Below, in pieces: positions 9,389-21,200 of a DNA stretch of 64,000 nucleotides. Under the pieces are notes generated by a model that saw only the letters and a program-made list of their open reading frames with translations, made no database searches and was not told the origin of the DNA. The position numbers and the translations under genes were made by a program. Origin of the DNA: Sphaerulina vaccinii (taxonomy: Eukaryota > Ascomycota > Dothideomycetes > Mycosphaerellales > Mycosphaerellaceae); contig JAKUDP010000008.1 of NCBI GenBank assembly GCA_022570795.1, forward strand, positions 1,612,001-1,676,000. Reading direction: 5' to 3'. Within the stretch, counting starts at the first letter, position 1, and each line of letters begins with the position of its first letter.

Positions 9389-10515
9389 ATGAGGCTGCTT
9401 CAACTCGTCACAGCGGCAATTCTGCCCTTGACTGCTTTGGCCGCCAAAAAACATGTCGACCGCTTCGAAACGGCAAGCTCGAGACCACAACCCGTACGAC
9501 TCGACGACAATGCATACGACAAGCTCACCAAAGCTCCTCGCGACTACTCCGTGGCTGTTCTCTTGACCGCACTGGATGCACGGTTTGGATGTCAGCTATG
9601 TAATGAGTTCCAGCCAGAATGGGATCTGCTAGCCAAGAGCTGGACGAAGGGAGACAAGAAGAAGGAGTCGAGGCTGGTCTTCGGTACTCTGGACTTTATG
9701 GATGGCAAGAACACATTTCAATCGGTATGAGGGAGCGTTATAACTGCATTGGGAGGGGTGCATACTGATATCCGCTCAGATGCAGCTACAAACAGCACCA
9801 GTCCTGATCTTCTTCCCACCTACCACTGGACCACACGCAACTGGCAAGGCAATGGAAAGGCTGGACTTCAACACTGGGTGAGTATGGAGAGACTCTCATA
9901 CGAGCTTAGCTAATGTGAGTTGCAGTATCAACAAGGCCGAGCCAGTGCACAGCTGGATCGCACGTCAAATGCCAGGTCGACCACATCCACAGATTGTTCG
10001 TCCGGTCAACTATGTCAAGATTGCAACGACAACTGTTGCTGTTCTTGGTGGTATCACCTTCTTGTCGGTTGCTGGCCCATACATCTTGCCAATCATCCAG
10101 AACCGCAACCTGTGGGCAGCTATCAGCTTAATTGCAGTACTCCTATTCACCTCTGGACACATGTTCAACCACATCAGAAAAGTGCCATATGTGGCTGGTG
10201 ATGGCAAGGGAGGCGTCAGCTATTTCGCTGGTGGTTTCCAGAACCAGTTCGGATTGGAGACGCAGATCGTGGCTGCTATTTGTGAGTTCATCTCCATCTC
10301 AAGGAGTAAGCATATCGCTAACAAACTTGACAGACGGCGTCCTCTCCTTCGCGACTATCAGCCTGGCGCTGAAGACTCCTCGCATTACCGACCCTCGACA
10401 ACAGAAGATCGCCGTCATAGTATGGGGCGGCATCATTCTTGCCGTCTACTCCTTCCTGCTCAGCGTCTTCCGTGTGAAGAACGGCGGATATCCATTCTGG
10501 CTACCACCATTCTAG
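9389..10515 (+). CDS. OST3: Oligosaccharyltransferase subunit OST3/OST6 family
   Basis: The thioredoxin-like subunit of the ER oligosaccharyltransferase, which transfers the N-glycan to nascent proteins; the oxidoreductase domain transiently holds substrate cysteines to expose sequons. The spliced protein has 323 residues. It has a signal peptide (1-19), a lumenal thioredoxin-like domain with a CQLC motif (Cys68, Cys71), and four C-terminal membrane segments (for example FLSVAGPYILPII and LWAAISLIAVLLFTSGHMF). Exons are 9389-9724, 9780-9877, 9926-10281 and 10334-10515, with three introns of 48-55 nt and GTATGA, GTGAGT and GTGAGT donors. The last exon gives YGVLSFATISLALKTP, matching the family's final transmembrane region. 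Confidence 0.93.
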
Positions 10516-10739
10516 TGGCTCTGAGAGGACCTGGCGAAAAGTGATAGATTGCGTAGCTAACAGGTCTACAGCATATTGCATCTGTACTAAACAATGTAGC
10601 ATACCAAAACGAACGTTAGATCTGGAACAAGCCTTCACTTGTTGCAAGAGAATTCACTACTGACCTCTACTGCCAGACTCTACCGAAGCAAAGATCGACA
10701 GTCACCGTCCAGCTCAACTTCGACTCTCCTTCTCCGGCA

Positions 10740-11264
10740 TCACTTCAACAACGCCTCGCCACCGTCCACCTTGTGTACCATGCGCACATGCCGCACAAGT
10801 GCGTCTCTCCTGGGAAAGCCGATCGAGGCATAGGTGCACGTGGGCAATGGACACTTGTGGTATCTCCATTTCGCTTGATCTGGGTCATGTACTGGCAGAT
10901 GGCGATTCAAGTCCTTGGGATATCGGAACGCGCGTCCACATCCCGGGAAGAGGCATTGGAACTTCGATGGCCTTGCCTTTTCGAATATGCGAGGAGCATA
11001 CAACGTCGCCTTATGTTCTGGATCCGCAGTCTGGTCGCAAGGCTCTTTTTCCAGGAGTTCGACGGTCGCGTCTCGCTCCGCATTGGCAACATGTCTATTG
11101 GACTTCTTCACGATTAGCACTATTCGCTGCTGCCAGGAGGAAATGCATACATGCGGGTATGGATTCTCTGTATTCCACTGCACGATGGCTTGGAGGTCGA
11201 AGACGATTGGAGCCCTGTTGAATGGAGTAGCCTCTGGTCTCTGTTGTCGTTCATTATAAGCCAT
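10740..11264 (-). CDS. C2H2 zinc-finger protein, tandem copy 1
   Basis: A 174-residue protein with two C-terminal zinc fingers. Finger 1 is C-X4-C-X12-H-X3-H (CLFPGCGRAFRYPKDLNRH...); finger 2 is C-X4-C-X15-H-X4-H (CPLPTC...RRDALVRHVRMVH). The start at 11264 is the first ATG in an otherwise open frame. It is the first of three paralogs on the same strand; all share the PKDLNRHLP core, the spacing of both fingers and a closing KxxGG-LLK-type tail. The N-terminal half has diverged but keeps a QWN motif where the other copies have NWN or DWN. Unlike them, this copy needs no intron. Nucleic-acid binding is likely from the fingers; the biological role is unknown. Confidence 0.75.
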   Translation of the reverse strand: MAYNERQQRPEATPFNRAPIVFDLQAIVQWNTENPYPHVCISSWQQRIVLIVKKSNRHVANAERDATVELLEKEPCDQTADPEHKATLYAPRIFEKARPSKFQCLFPGCGRAFRYPKDLNRHLPVHDPDQAKWRYHKCPLPTCTYASIGFPRRDALVRHVRMVHKVDGGEALLK

Positions 11265-12058
11265 GATCAATACGGTGGGCTGGACTGTTCGACTTCCTAT
11301 ACAGGTCACGTCACATTCTGCAAGTTATACTGCTCTGAGCTGCAAGAGCCCAGCCCCGCGAGGCCTCTTGATCGCCCCAAATCCATTGCGCCTCCATGGT
11401 CGCTAACAACTAGAGATTGATTCCGGAATCGAGGTTGATTCTTTGCTGGTTGATGAGGATGATAGAACTTCTTTTGCGGCAAATCATATGCACGACACAT
11501 GCACAATGCGGGGCCAAGAGTCGATTCGGACCAGTCACAATCTTGTGCACCCACAAATCAGACTGGGCTTGAGCGCATGTCGTCCGCCGACGTGAACGCA
11601 TAGTCTGATCAGCCTGACTTTGTAAGAGGATGATGGAGGGGTGTGACGAAGAACGACTGGCCTGCGTGACCATTTCACCGGCTTATTCTGAGGTCATGCT
11701 TGGAACTCGGACAACACCTTCGACACTCCAACGTGTTTCGGCTAGCTAGGGTGCTTATCTGCACGTTCTCCTGCAGCTTCGAGCAAGCCAGAGCCGCTGT
11801 GGCGAGCACACTACATCCACTATTTTCAACACAGAGCACCTCACCTCCGTAACCAGCTACCCACGAGCCGGACCAGACTCCGCTCTGACAAACCAAACAC
11901 TAGACACATGGCCTACATAACAGGTCTGTAACAAGACCCAAGATATGTCCTGGATTCCTCCACCACGATCTCAATCCTAGTAACACCGACTCCGACTCGC
12001 GTCGTGGATCTCAACATTCTACTGCTAGCCATGCCCTTCAATCCAGGTCACATCTACT
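11265..12058. other. Spacer between zinc-finger copies 1 and 2
   Basis: 794 bp with no frame I can support. Given the equal 1,261-bp spacing of the three start codons, this should be the upstream part of one duplicated unit, but I could not see strong base-level similarity with the next spacer. Confidence 0.5.
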
Positions 12059-12525
12059 CTACTTCAACAAGAGCTGGCCCCCTTCGAGCTTGTGCACGTT
12101 GCGAGCATGTCGAATCAGAGCATCCCGTCGATCAAATCCAGTCGAAGCCCTTTCGCAAATGGTAATAGGACACTTGTGCAAGCACCACCTAGCTCGATCC
12201 TGATCGTGAACTGGAAGATGCCTATTCAGATCCTTTGGCCAACGAAAGGTGCGACCGCATTCTGGGAACAGACATCGATGCTTGGAACGAGATGCGGCTA
12301 TAGTGGCGTGAGAGCGGCTAGATTATGTCAGCTTTGGATGTCCTCTCAGCACCCGACACTATTCCACGCCACACCTACAGGAGGCTTTGGTGTCTGAGTG
12401 ATCTCGCTAGTTGACTCAGTCCAGTGGAGTGTCAATGCATGAGGCATGAGTCGATATGGCTGAGTTGCGTTCCAGTTCGCAACGGGTTCTAGGAGTCTCG
12501 CCCAGTCTGTCGATGTCTTGGCCAT
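12059..12525 (-). CDS. C2H2 zinc-finger protein, tandem copy 2
   Basis: A spliced protein of 134 residues. Exon 1 is 12360-12525 (MAKTSTDWARLLEPVANWN...), exon 2 is 12059-12297, and the 62-nt intron runs from GTGTCGG to CTATAG with a CTGACAT branch-like site. Exon 2 carries both fingers: CLFPECGRTFRWPKDLNRHLPVH and CPITIC...FDRRDALIRHARNVH, the same spacing as in copy 1. The N-terminal DW-x10-NWN pattern matches copy 3 (DWQKHLAPVIDWN), which supports the exon 1 call. The GTGTCGG donor is weak, so the exact junction is less certain than the finger exon. Confidence 0.65.
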
Positions 12526-13268
12526 GATGGTGTCACGGTAAGTTGAGGATTCCACACTTTCAGAGCTGCCCCATCGACTCCATGAAGATATACTGCTACA
12601 TTGCAGCTTACAGCGGCCACCTTCGCACTGCTGGCAGAGAGCTTTCAACTGAAGTTACGGGCATGCATGGAGTGGTTGACCAGCGACTGACTGTCCATCT
12701 TGTTAAGCGAACCCTGCAACTTTGTCAGTGACACAGGCGGTGGCTTAAATATCGGGGAATGACCTTCAATGATTGGAGCAATTCCAGGTTGCACGAAGAG
12801 CTCGCATATGTCGCACAACATATGCATCAGAGAATCAGAGATCAATCCGCATGCGTGGGGTGAGCCAGATGCTGGCAGCCTCAGGCACACTCACCCTGGG
12901 ATCACTCACGCGATGCCTGGTCTGCTCACACTGTTCGTGCTGCGAGCACATACCGAGAAGCACGCACTGCTGGCCAGCTCAGACCTGCACGGAGGGTAAC
13001 AGATCAACAAGCCAACGCCACTGCGTATTCTCCGCGACCTGCATTGCAATGCGTGGCGAGGGTTTCTGCCACGCCACGAGACTCCAAGCTACTGTATGGA
13101 TACTCGATCCACGCAATAAAAGAATGGCTTGTGCAGAGCTCATCACGACTGAAGATATACGAAGATGACAGCTCGCTGTAGATGCCGACACAATTACAAG
13201 GAAGCTGACTACCTCCTCTGAGCCACAGGCTATGGCGATACCAGTACATATGATCTCGATATCGCTCT
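12526..13268. other. Spacer between zinc-finger copies 2 and 3
   Basis: 743 bp without a supportable gene. Several short frames occur on both strands but none shows a recognisable domain or coherent splice signals. Confidence 0.5.
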
Positions 13269-13786
13269 TCACTTCTTCATCAACGCCTCTCCACCATCCG
13301 CCTTATGCACCGTGCGCATGTGACGCTTCAAAGCATCACGCCTCTTGAAACCTTTGGCAGCCCATTCACAGGTAGCGACTGGACAGTTGTGCAAGCTCCA
13401 CCTAGCTCGGTTTTCTGGATCGTGGATTGGAAGGTGTCTGTTGAGATCCTTGGGCCATCGAAAGGAAAGACCACAACTCGGGAAAAAGCATCGATACTTG
13501 GCGCGTGACTGTGGCTCACACGCTGTTTGCTGGAAACCGGTGGAGGCGATCTGCTCGTGGCCATGTTCGATGTATGTTGACGTTGAACCAACAGTGTTCT
13601 CGGAGTCGGCTCCCAGCTTTCACGATTTTGTCAGCATTGAGCGTTCCCAAGCGCGATATAAGACAACCTTACTGCTACGTTGTGGTCTTCGCCAGAAACG
13701 AATTCGTGTGGAGAGTTATTCGAAGATAGATTCCAGTCTATGACAGGCGCCAAATGCTTCTGCCAGTCAATGCGGCTGTTCTCCAT
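13269..13786 (-). CDS. C2H2 zinc-finger protein, tandem copy 3
   Basis: A spliced protein of 153 residues. Exon 1 is 13673-13786 (MENSRIDWQKHLAPVIDWN...), exon 2 is 13269-13616. The 56-nt intron starts GTAAGG and ends GTGAAAG, with a TGCTGACA branch-like sequence. An in-frame TGA inside the intron rules out read-through. Fingers are CFFPSCGLSFRWPKDLNRHLPIH and CPVATC...FKRRDALKRHMRTVH. Its start lies exactly 1,261 bp from that of copy 2, which in turn lies 1,261 bp from that of copy 1. Both introns in the family sit upstream of the finger exon, though not at an identical site. Confidence 0.7.
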
Positions 13787-14901
13787 TGTGAATGCTCCAG
13801 GCTTTCAACGTCGATAATCCTGAATACTTCTTCACATGTTGAGTATCGAGTTCCGCAAAGAAGTTTATGCATTTGCAAATAGCTCCTGCGGCCACAACGG
13901 CCTTGCTAGCTCCTCGCTCCATTGCAAGATACGTCGTGGGATGCTCTGACCAAGTGGTGGCTCTCGATTGACAGGTCAGAGGAGGTCCGGAGGGAGGTGC
14001 CATTTACCAACGCCTGTTCGGGCTTAGCGCCGTAGAGGTGGGAGCTGGATATCGATGCTTCTGCACCCATAACATCTCGATCTCGACAATGACTTTGATG
14101 CATCGTCTTGAGATACAACTTGATGGGTAGCTACGCGTCTATATCATGATCGCAATGAATATGGCTAAGACTGAGAGCCCGCACGCTGAGATACATTGCT
14201 ATTGAGCCACGTTCTGTGTTCGGTTGATATAGTGACATAGTGTGGTAAGATTGACATCTGACCTCGAGACATTGCGGCACGTCTCGCATCAACCGCCTAG
14301 TTGCGGGGATCGCACGTGCGAACGTGAACACCACTTCCCAGGCAGGCTGATGTTCTCCTCGACTCTACGATTTGCTACGGCCTGCTTGGCGAGCTGGCGT
14401 TTGAGCCCAGTGAGAACGGCTGACATAACTTGATGCAATTTCTCATTATCAGAGACCTGCCACAGCCGCTCGACACTGTTCACGCTACGCTATGGTGTCA
14501 GGGTTGAGTTCGCGAAGTCACGAAGTGAACTCAATACACACATCAGTTTTCCAGTAGGCTATACATCTATGAAGCGCTCCCAACACAAGCGCTACTGCGG
14601 CGTCCTTCTATCGATGCTCTCCATATCTGTCCTATGGTGAAAGGCAAGAAGTCTTCAAGCACACACGCTTCTTCACGCGTCTGCTGACTCCAGAACGCCT
14701 CGCTCCCGAATCCTGAATTATTGTAACAGCCTCCCGATGCGCCTGATATCCGTCGCTCAATGCTGTGTTTCCTGTAGGCCGCGCGTCTCTAGATGCAGGA
14801 ACCAGTGGTCCAGGTATGTCTCTCCTGATGAGACTGGCTGGCTTCGAGTTGGCTGCCATGATTCCTGACAGGGTGAAGTGTCCTCTTAGGTCTTGTGAGG
14901 C
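13787..14901. other. Intergenic, zinc-finger array to mitochondrial carrier
   Basis: 1.1 kb without a convincing gene. It holds an 8-bp inverted repeat (TTGAGTTC at 14504-14511 and GAACTCAA at 14527-14534, 15-bp spacer). Confidence 0.5.
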
Positions 14902-16106
14902 TCACTTTGCTGCTCCTCCTACTGGTGGATTGTCATCCGGGTCGACCTCTGGCTTCAGCGTCACAAGGTAATCTCTGACCAGCTCGAAGCTCAACCAGCT
15001 ACTCGCCATACTAGGCGCGACCTTGAGCAAGTTCGGCACAATTCCCTTGTACATGCCACGGAAGCCTTCCTGGGCCACGATTTTGCTGATTGCGTCGAAT
15101 ATTCCTGTATACTGAAAGCCCATTCCTGACATCGAGTTCACTTGGAATCGTCGTCGCAATACGTCACTAGCGTCACGTTAGCTTGATCATCCCCATACAA
15201 GTCCTGACCAATGACTCACAATGGATATGTAATGGTCTGTGCCACAGCTCCAGATATGGCTCCAGCACTGAGCTTACCAATAGGTGACGGGTTCTGTTCG
15301 CCAACTGGTGTGAAGTATTGTCGCACGCTTTCGTAGACCATGAAGTTCAATCCGACATATGGAGCCACTCCTGCGATTGTAGGAATGATGCCTCTGTACA
15401 GTGCCGTGAAACCTCCTTCTGTTCTGTACATCACACCCATTGTTCCAAACATGCCCGGCAGTTTCTTTTCAGCTTTCGCAGCAGCTTCTCTGCTCAAGTT
15501 CGCAAACGATGCCGACTGGATTGATAGTCGTGTTCGTACGATGTCGAGAGGGTAAGTGAAGGTAACGGACGTGATCCCGGCGATAGCTCCGCATACCAAT
15601 CTTCGTTCGGGTGGAAGAGGTGCTCCAGGAGAGGATTCGAAGTACTGAATGCGTGCATCAGCCTAACTCGTAGCACACTTCCCAGCACAACTTACCGGCT
15701 TGTACAAGTTGTAGCTTCCGTATTGTACTGCACTATAAGGCACAATCCGTATGCAGTTCGCGCCATTGCCTGCCATCATTCCTTTGAAGCCTTCTTCTCT
15801 CCATATCTTGCCCAGAGCTTTGGGTATGCTCATCTTGTACTCTGTGCGTCCTGTTGACTGCACTTGCAGCAGGATCTTCAGCCGCTCAAGTGGTGATACT
15901 ACAGTCCTCGAGACTGCACCTGCAACGCCTCCTGCTATGAAAGATGCCACTACGGCTTGTGACAGCCATGATCGTACACCGTAGAACGGTATATCGGCTT
16001 TAGGGCCAGCTGGGCTGTCCTCTTCTGAGGTAGTGTCTTGTTTCGACATGGTCGTAGATTGTGTAGGTATACTCGGACTGGATTGTAGTTGTACACTCGC
16101 ACTCAT
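14902..16106 (-). CDS. Mitochondrial carrier, APS/PAPS transporter-like (YPR011C type)
   Basis: A 366-residue SLC25-family inner-membrane carrier. The three tandem repeats each carry the signature: SPLERLKILL in repeat 1, YPLDIVRTRL in repeat 2, and YPFDVLRRRF in repeat 3, the last assembled across an intron. The opening AGGVAGAVSRTVVSPLERLKILLQVQS resembles yeast YPR011C, a transporter of adenosine 5'-phosphosulfate and PAPS, so sulfate-activation intermediates are the likely cargo; closely related CoA or nucleotide carriers remain possible. Exons are 15696-16106, 15220-15644 and 14902-15166, with GTAAGT/CAG and GTGAGT/TAG introns. A second in-frame ATG at residue 20 (MSKQDTTSEED) could be the true start. 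The first 45 residues look disordered and not like a strong presequence, as is usual for carriers. Confidence 0.88.
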
Positions 16107-17291
16107 TGCACCATTCGGAGGTATAGTCGGGGCCGCATTGGAACCTCACGTCTGTCCAGCTGATGCTCGTGGTTTTTCTCGCGCCGGCGCAGAGGAGGCT
16201 AGTTCGCGGCTATCATGAGGATGTGGAGGAAGTGAAGTTCGATGTTCCTTTTGTTGATTGGGGGTATGGAGATCGCGACGCGCCTATTTCTGATGGCACC
16301 AGCGCGGCGCAGTCTGAGGCTGTGTGTTAGCTTTGTTGATGTCTCGTGAGGCTGATGTGTCCAATGCTCGTTCATCAATTGTAAAAATCGCGAAGTCAGA
16401 ACAGGAATAGGACCCGATGGGACGGCTCGGTCTTGGATCCTCCGACTGTGCCTGCTGCTCCTTCTGTTTCCGGTTGTTCTTCTTCCAAGCTCCCTTATTG
16501 CCGGACTTCGTGCTTGATGATGCTCTTCAGATCCTGATATGGAGAAGTCGATTATGTCGAAGTTTGCTGCAGACGTGAGAGGTGACAGGCGCCGGCGCCG
16601 ACGTGTCATATAAGGACACAGCCCTTCTCAAACAACGTGTCCGCTGGTCACAACAAGTGACCCCCTGATCCCTCGACACCCTTCGCCAATTCGCCGCCGC
16701 CACTGCTGCCACATGTACACAAGAATGGGAATTTGACTTACTTGAGTGGCCTCGAGCTAAGCGAGTGCGCCTGTTATCTCTTGGGGCGTCTGGTTCGTGG
16801 CAAATTGTGCTGGTTCACGTTCCAGTGGCGTGGTCGGCGAAGAATGCGAGAGACAGGCAAAAGGACGAGAAGAAATTGATGGTGTGAGGTTGATTCGGAG
16901 CTGTGGTCGAGTTTTGAACAGGTGATGTTAGCAAACATCTCGCCACTTCACCTCTCAGGACTGCAGCAGAGGCAAGTACGATCAAGAACTAAAACATTAC
17001 ATATGGAATTGCTTCGCTACCATGCTGCCTACAGGACCAAAGAAATGTTAGGTGACATACGAAATGCGTCTCGTCGTCCAAGCGCAGCCTTCGATCCATT
17101 CCATCAGCTGCTCACGCCCGTCTCAGCTCGCATTCCCGAGCCTACATTCAAGCATCCTCAGTCACATCCTGCACCTTCTTCGCCGCAACGTGAACACCCT
17201 TCTTCGCAACATAGACAGCACTAGTCAGCAGCTCGCCAGCCTGCTCTATCGGACTCTTCGGTCCACTCCCTAGGCTGGCATTAGCCTTTGC
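16107..17291. other. Intergenic, carrier to H1-tail-like gene
   Basis: 1.2 kb. A 136-codon ATG frame on the minus strand (16199-16609) has Arg-rich, non-domain-like content and is not called. A short GC-rich palindrome (GGCGCCGGCGCC) lies near 16590. Otherwise nothing is supportable. Confidence 0.5.
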
Positions 17292-17888
17292 TCAGCACGG
17301 GTATACGGTTATGACCGCACCTGATTTCTTTCCTGGCGAAGTTGGAGGATTCTTCTTGCCCGGTGATGGAGGATTCTTCTTGCCCGGTGATGGAGGATTC
17401 TTTTTGCCAGGTGACGGAGGATTCTTCTTGCCCGGCGATGATGGAGGATTCTTCTTGCCTGGGGAAGTAGGATGCGGATTCTTCTTGTGAATTGGGGATG
17501 CAGGCGGTGTGGTCTTCTTCGGAGGCGGAGACTGCTTCTTGGGATGGGGCTTCGTCACCTTCGCAGCCTTCTTCGGTTTCGGTGCAGCAGTCTTCTTTGC
17601 CTTCTTGGGCTTAGGTGCAGCTTTCTTTGGCTTCGGTGCAGCTTTAGCCTTAGGCTTGGGCGCAGCTTTCTTCGCAGCAGGAGCCTTCTTGACCTTGGTC
17701 ACTCCTGTTGGCTTCTTTGCTGTCTTGGCCGTTGTCTTCCTCTTCGCAGGCTTTGGCTTCGAAGCAGCGGTGACCTCCTTCGCCGCCTTAGCTGCCTTCT
17801 GGACTGCTGCTGCTGCTGCCTTCTTGATGCGCTCAGAAGGTGCTCGCGTGCCTTTCGCCTTCGGCTTGGTTGGTGCGACTTTCGCCAT
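17292..17888 (-). CDS. Lys/Ala/Pro-rich histone H1-tail-like protein
   Basis: An intronless 198-residue protein made almost entirely of Lys, Ala, Pro and Ser/Thr. Residues about 20-125 are AK/KP-rich as in histone H1 C-terminal tails (AAAAVQKAAKAAKE, KAAPKPKKA). Residues about 140-190 hold six tandem SPGKKNPP units. SPKK-like motifs bind the minor groove of AT-rich DNA and are CDK-type phosphorylation sites, so a chromatin role is plausible. There is no winged-helix H1/H5 globular domain, so it is not a canonical H1. The closing SGAVITVYPC is unlike the rest. The antisense frame is also long, an effect of the biased composition; codon pattern and the ATG favour the minus strand. Confidence 0.7.
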   Translation of the reverse strand: MAKVAPTKPKAKGTRAPSERIKKAAAAAVQKAAKAAKEVTAASKPKPAKRKTTAKTAKKPTGVTKVKKAPAAKKAAPKPKAKAAPKPKKAAPKPKKAKKTAAPKPKKAAKVTKPHPKKQSPPPKKTTPPASPIHKKNPHPTSPGKKNPPSSPGKKNPPSPGKKNPPSPGKKNPPSPGKKNPPTSPGKKSGAVITVYPC

Positions 17889-18244
17889 GATAATCGGAGG
17901 CTATCGCTGGTCAGTAGAGGCTTTGAGCAGTAGTAATGTCAAGCGCGTACCTTGATGTTGTGGTAAGCAGTTGTGAAGAGCAAGACAAACCGTTTACGTT
18001 CAAGAAAACAACACAAGACAGTGACGCGTATGACCAGGAATCACAAGACTGGGTCCATACAAAGTCTCTTCTATCATTCTACATCATTGTTTACGTGAAT
18101 GTTGATTCCAGGTGAGACACACAAGAATGTGCCTCATTTTACTCCAGGTTCGATGCTTTTCCGCTCCCACAGTACATTCCTCGTGATACAACTCAATTTC
18201 GCCGCGAACGCCTGCCATATTTCTTATCATTATGCGAGAATAGT
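17889..18244. other. Intergenic between H1-tail-like gene and NAD-GDH
   Basis: About 355 bp with the promoter of the H1-tail-like gene and the 3' UTR of the glutamate dehydrogenase gene. No other feature seen. Confidence 0.6.
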
Positions 18245-21200
18245 TTACGCTGTGATACCATTGACCTTGGCCATGCGATCGTTCATGAAAGCGAAGAAGC
18301 TCACAGGTGAAGCTGAGATGCCCATGGTGTAGATGAAGCGACTTGCCAAGTAGCTGCCGAAGATGGCGCGAAGATAGTTGTCAGGAACCTGTCATTATGT
18401 TAGCATTGTTCTCCTGTTTGCCGCAAGTGCAGTGTACTCACCCGCTCGATGATCTTGTCCAGTCCAATCTTCTGTAGCAAGAGATTTGGCAAAGCGTCAG
18501 ACAACACACTTCTCCTCAAGGCGACATTATTCCAGAGCTCGGTGCCCTGCAACTCCTCGTCCATCTTCGTAATTGCCAAACTGAGCTGATCAGAGAGCAA
18601 ACTCTTCGCAACACCAGTCAGCTCGGACTCGCGCCAGATGGCCTCGAACTCAAGTCTTGCATTCTCCTGAATCTTCGCCTGCACTTCTCGGACGTAGTTC
18701 TGGTAGAATTGTGGCGCAGACCCATCAGCTTGGATGCACATGTTCTGCAAGAAGCTCTCATCATCGAAAGAGAGCGCGGCAAGCACTTCAAGAGACGAAC
18801 TTGTGACACCTCCCTTGTTTGCTGAAGCGTCCTTGAAGACGATAGCGCCAGCCTTCTCGAGACGTAGCTTGGCTTCTTGCGTGATGAAGAGATTGGCTCC
18901 TTCGACGATGTATGGAATGATGGCTTTGCCATTAGCGATGAGCTTACTGGCACTTGTGAAGTCAATAGACTCTGGACGTCCACCACATGGCACGAAGACA
19001 TCGAACTTCTCTTGACTTCGGAGATGGTAAGTGTTGCGGAAGGATGTGCCGTTGTTGACAACCTCACCGGAAGGCAGCGTGACGCTGTTGTCATCGACCA
19101 GTACCCGGTAACCTTCCTTGGACAGCTTCGAGATGTCGTAGTGGCTGATCATCTTGCGCTCCTTGGCAAGACGGAGAAGCTCAGCACGATCCAGACCTTG
19201 AGGATCGTACAAGACTCCGGCACCATCGACAATGCCGCAGTACTTCTCGTTACCAAGCAGGATCTCATTCGAACCAAGATCGCCATCTGGACCACCAGTC
19301 TGCAACTTGCGGACTTCTCTTTCATCAAGCTCTAGCTTCCTGTAGATACCCTTGACGTACTCGCGCACACTGAGTGTCGTCATACCATAAGAATCGTGAG
19401 GGATGCCGCCAAGCTTGGGTGACTTGCCAGTGAAGAAGGACTTCCACCAAGGCGCACCGCGAATGCGAGCATGCTCCGTCGCCCAGTTGACCAGGTCGGC
19501 AGTATTCTCATCAGGTCCCATAAACAAGATCTCCTCTTTCCCGTGGAGATCAACAATCGGATCCTTGATACCTGGACTCGTAGGTGGCAGAAGGAGGTCC
19601 ATGATACTATCAATGTACTTCTCGAATGCAACAGTCGTCTTGTCCTGGTGAGCCATGTCGAGAAGTACGACACCTTTGCTGCCACCTTCTGGGATGTCTT
19701 TGTTCTTGCGTTGTTGTGTGTTGGCCAGGTTGTAGTTTTCATCAAACAGAGATCGTGCATTGATGGCGTACGCTTCCTTACTCCTAGACTTGACGATGCG
19801 AATGCCACCACGAGCGATATCTCTGAAACGAAGGTGGAAACCTCGGAACTCTGAGCTGACCACCAGGAACATACCATACAGAGGCTGTGCGTACTCCTCT
19901 GGTGGCAAGAAAGATGGATTCAGGCGGAAACTCAGTGCCACTTTGGTAGGTGTGTAGAAGTTCGTCTTCAGGACCGAGCTGTTGAAGATGCGGAAAGCCG
20001 TCATCACCATGTTGTGGTGATCGTTGGAGACCGTCTTCTCGATCAGGACCCGCAACTCGTCGTCGGTGTAGACTTTATCGACCTTCATTCGCAAGTATGA
20101 CAGCGTGGGCAGGAAATCATCCTGCTCACCACGAGTCTGCACGTAATGTGCATTCGCAAAGGCCAGATATAGTGATCTGATCAAGTCCGGATACTGGTTG
20201 ATGATCTCGAGGATGTAGTCTGCGGTGAATGTCTCGGTACGCAATCGCTTCTTGAGCTTACCAAGAAGCTCTGCGTGGACACTGTTGCTGGTATCAAGCA
20301 ATGACTTGAGCGTGTTGTACTCGCCTCCTAGCCTATTCAAGAAGTGCTGCACGAAGACCCAGACGCAGTGAGCATATACTGACTCCTGCAGAGAGAGGCG
20401 ACCGCTACTAAAGTGTGTCTGGAACCTGTTCTGTGGGATACAGTAGAGGAGTGAGACCTCCTTCATCACCTGGTGGATGCTAGCCTCGATCGGTGGGTGC
20501 TTGGCGGAGACAGCTGTTGGTCCAGGTCGCAGATATATCGAAATGATGGTGATGCCGTTGCTGAACTGCTCCACGTACTTTCTCGAGGAGGTCAAGCCGT
20601 AGTAGTGATATAGATCACTCAGTGCAGCGAACATGCCCAACGCCGACCCTTGCCTGAAGCCAACAACCAGGCGCTTCTCGCGAGTGCCCTCCACATCGTA
20701 CATGTCAATTACAGGTCCCGTTCTAAGGACAACCTGGTCCATGACACTCTGATAGATCTCCTTGGTGTTGGCAGTTGTCTTTTGCAAGAACCTCTCGTCT
20801 CCAAGCTCTTCAATATTCGTCTCATTCGCGCTCGGAGTCTTGTTCTTGAACGTTGCTTGATAGACGAAATAGCACCGCAGCGACTGATCGTTGTTCCCGC
20901 CTGGCATCTTACTGGGTGATCTGAACGATTCCACTCTGTAGCTGTTGAGACCTCTGCTGCCATCGAGATACTTGCTCTCCAGCCTAGTCTCGAAGCCTGA
21001 GCCGTCCTGTGAAGACAGGCCAGGCACACTGGTGTCGATATATACTGCATGATCTGCAGCCTCTTTCTCCAAGCGAATCTCCAATTTCCTGTCATCTCTC
21101 GCGAAAGCTGCTATCTTTGCGGCGTAGAGTGAGTGGATATGGCTGACAATCGCATCAATCGACTCTGTACTGAAGTACATGTCGTCGATCCCAAGCTCGT

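Noticed and set aside
16199..16609. Minus-strand 136-codon ATG frame
   Set aside because: Arg-rich, no motif, no splice partners and next to a GC-rich palindrome; more likely non-coding.
17472..17955. Plus-strand frames of about 150 codons opposite the H1-tail-like gene
   Set aside because: They are antisense products of Lys/Ala/Pro codons (Phe/Gly/Leu-rich runs) with no coherent composition.
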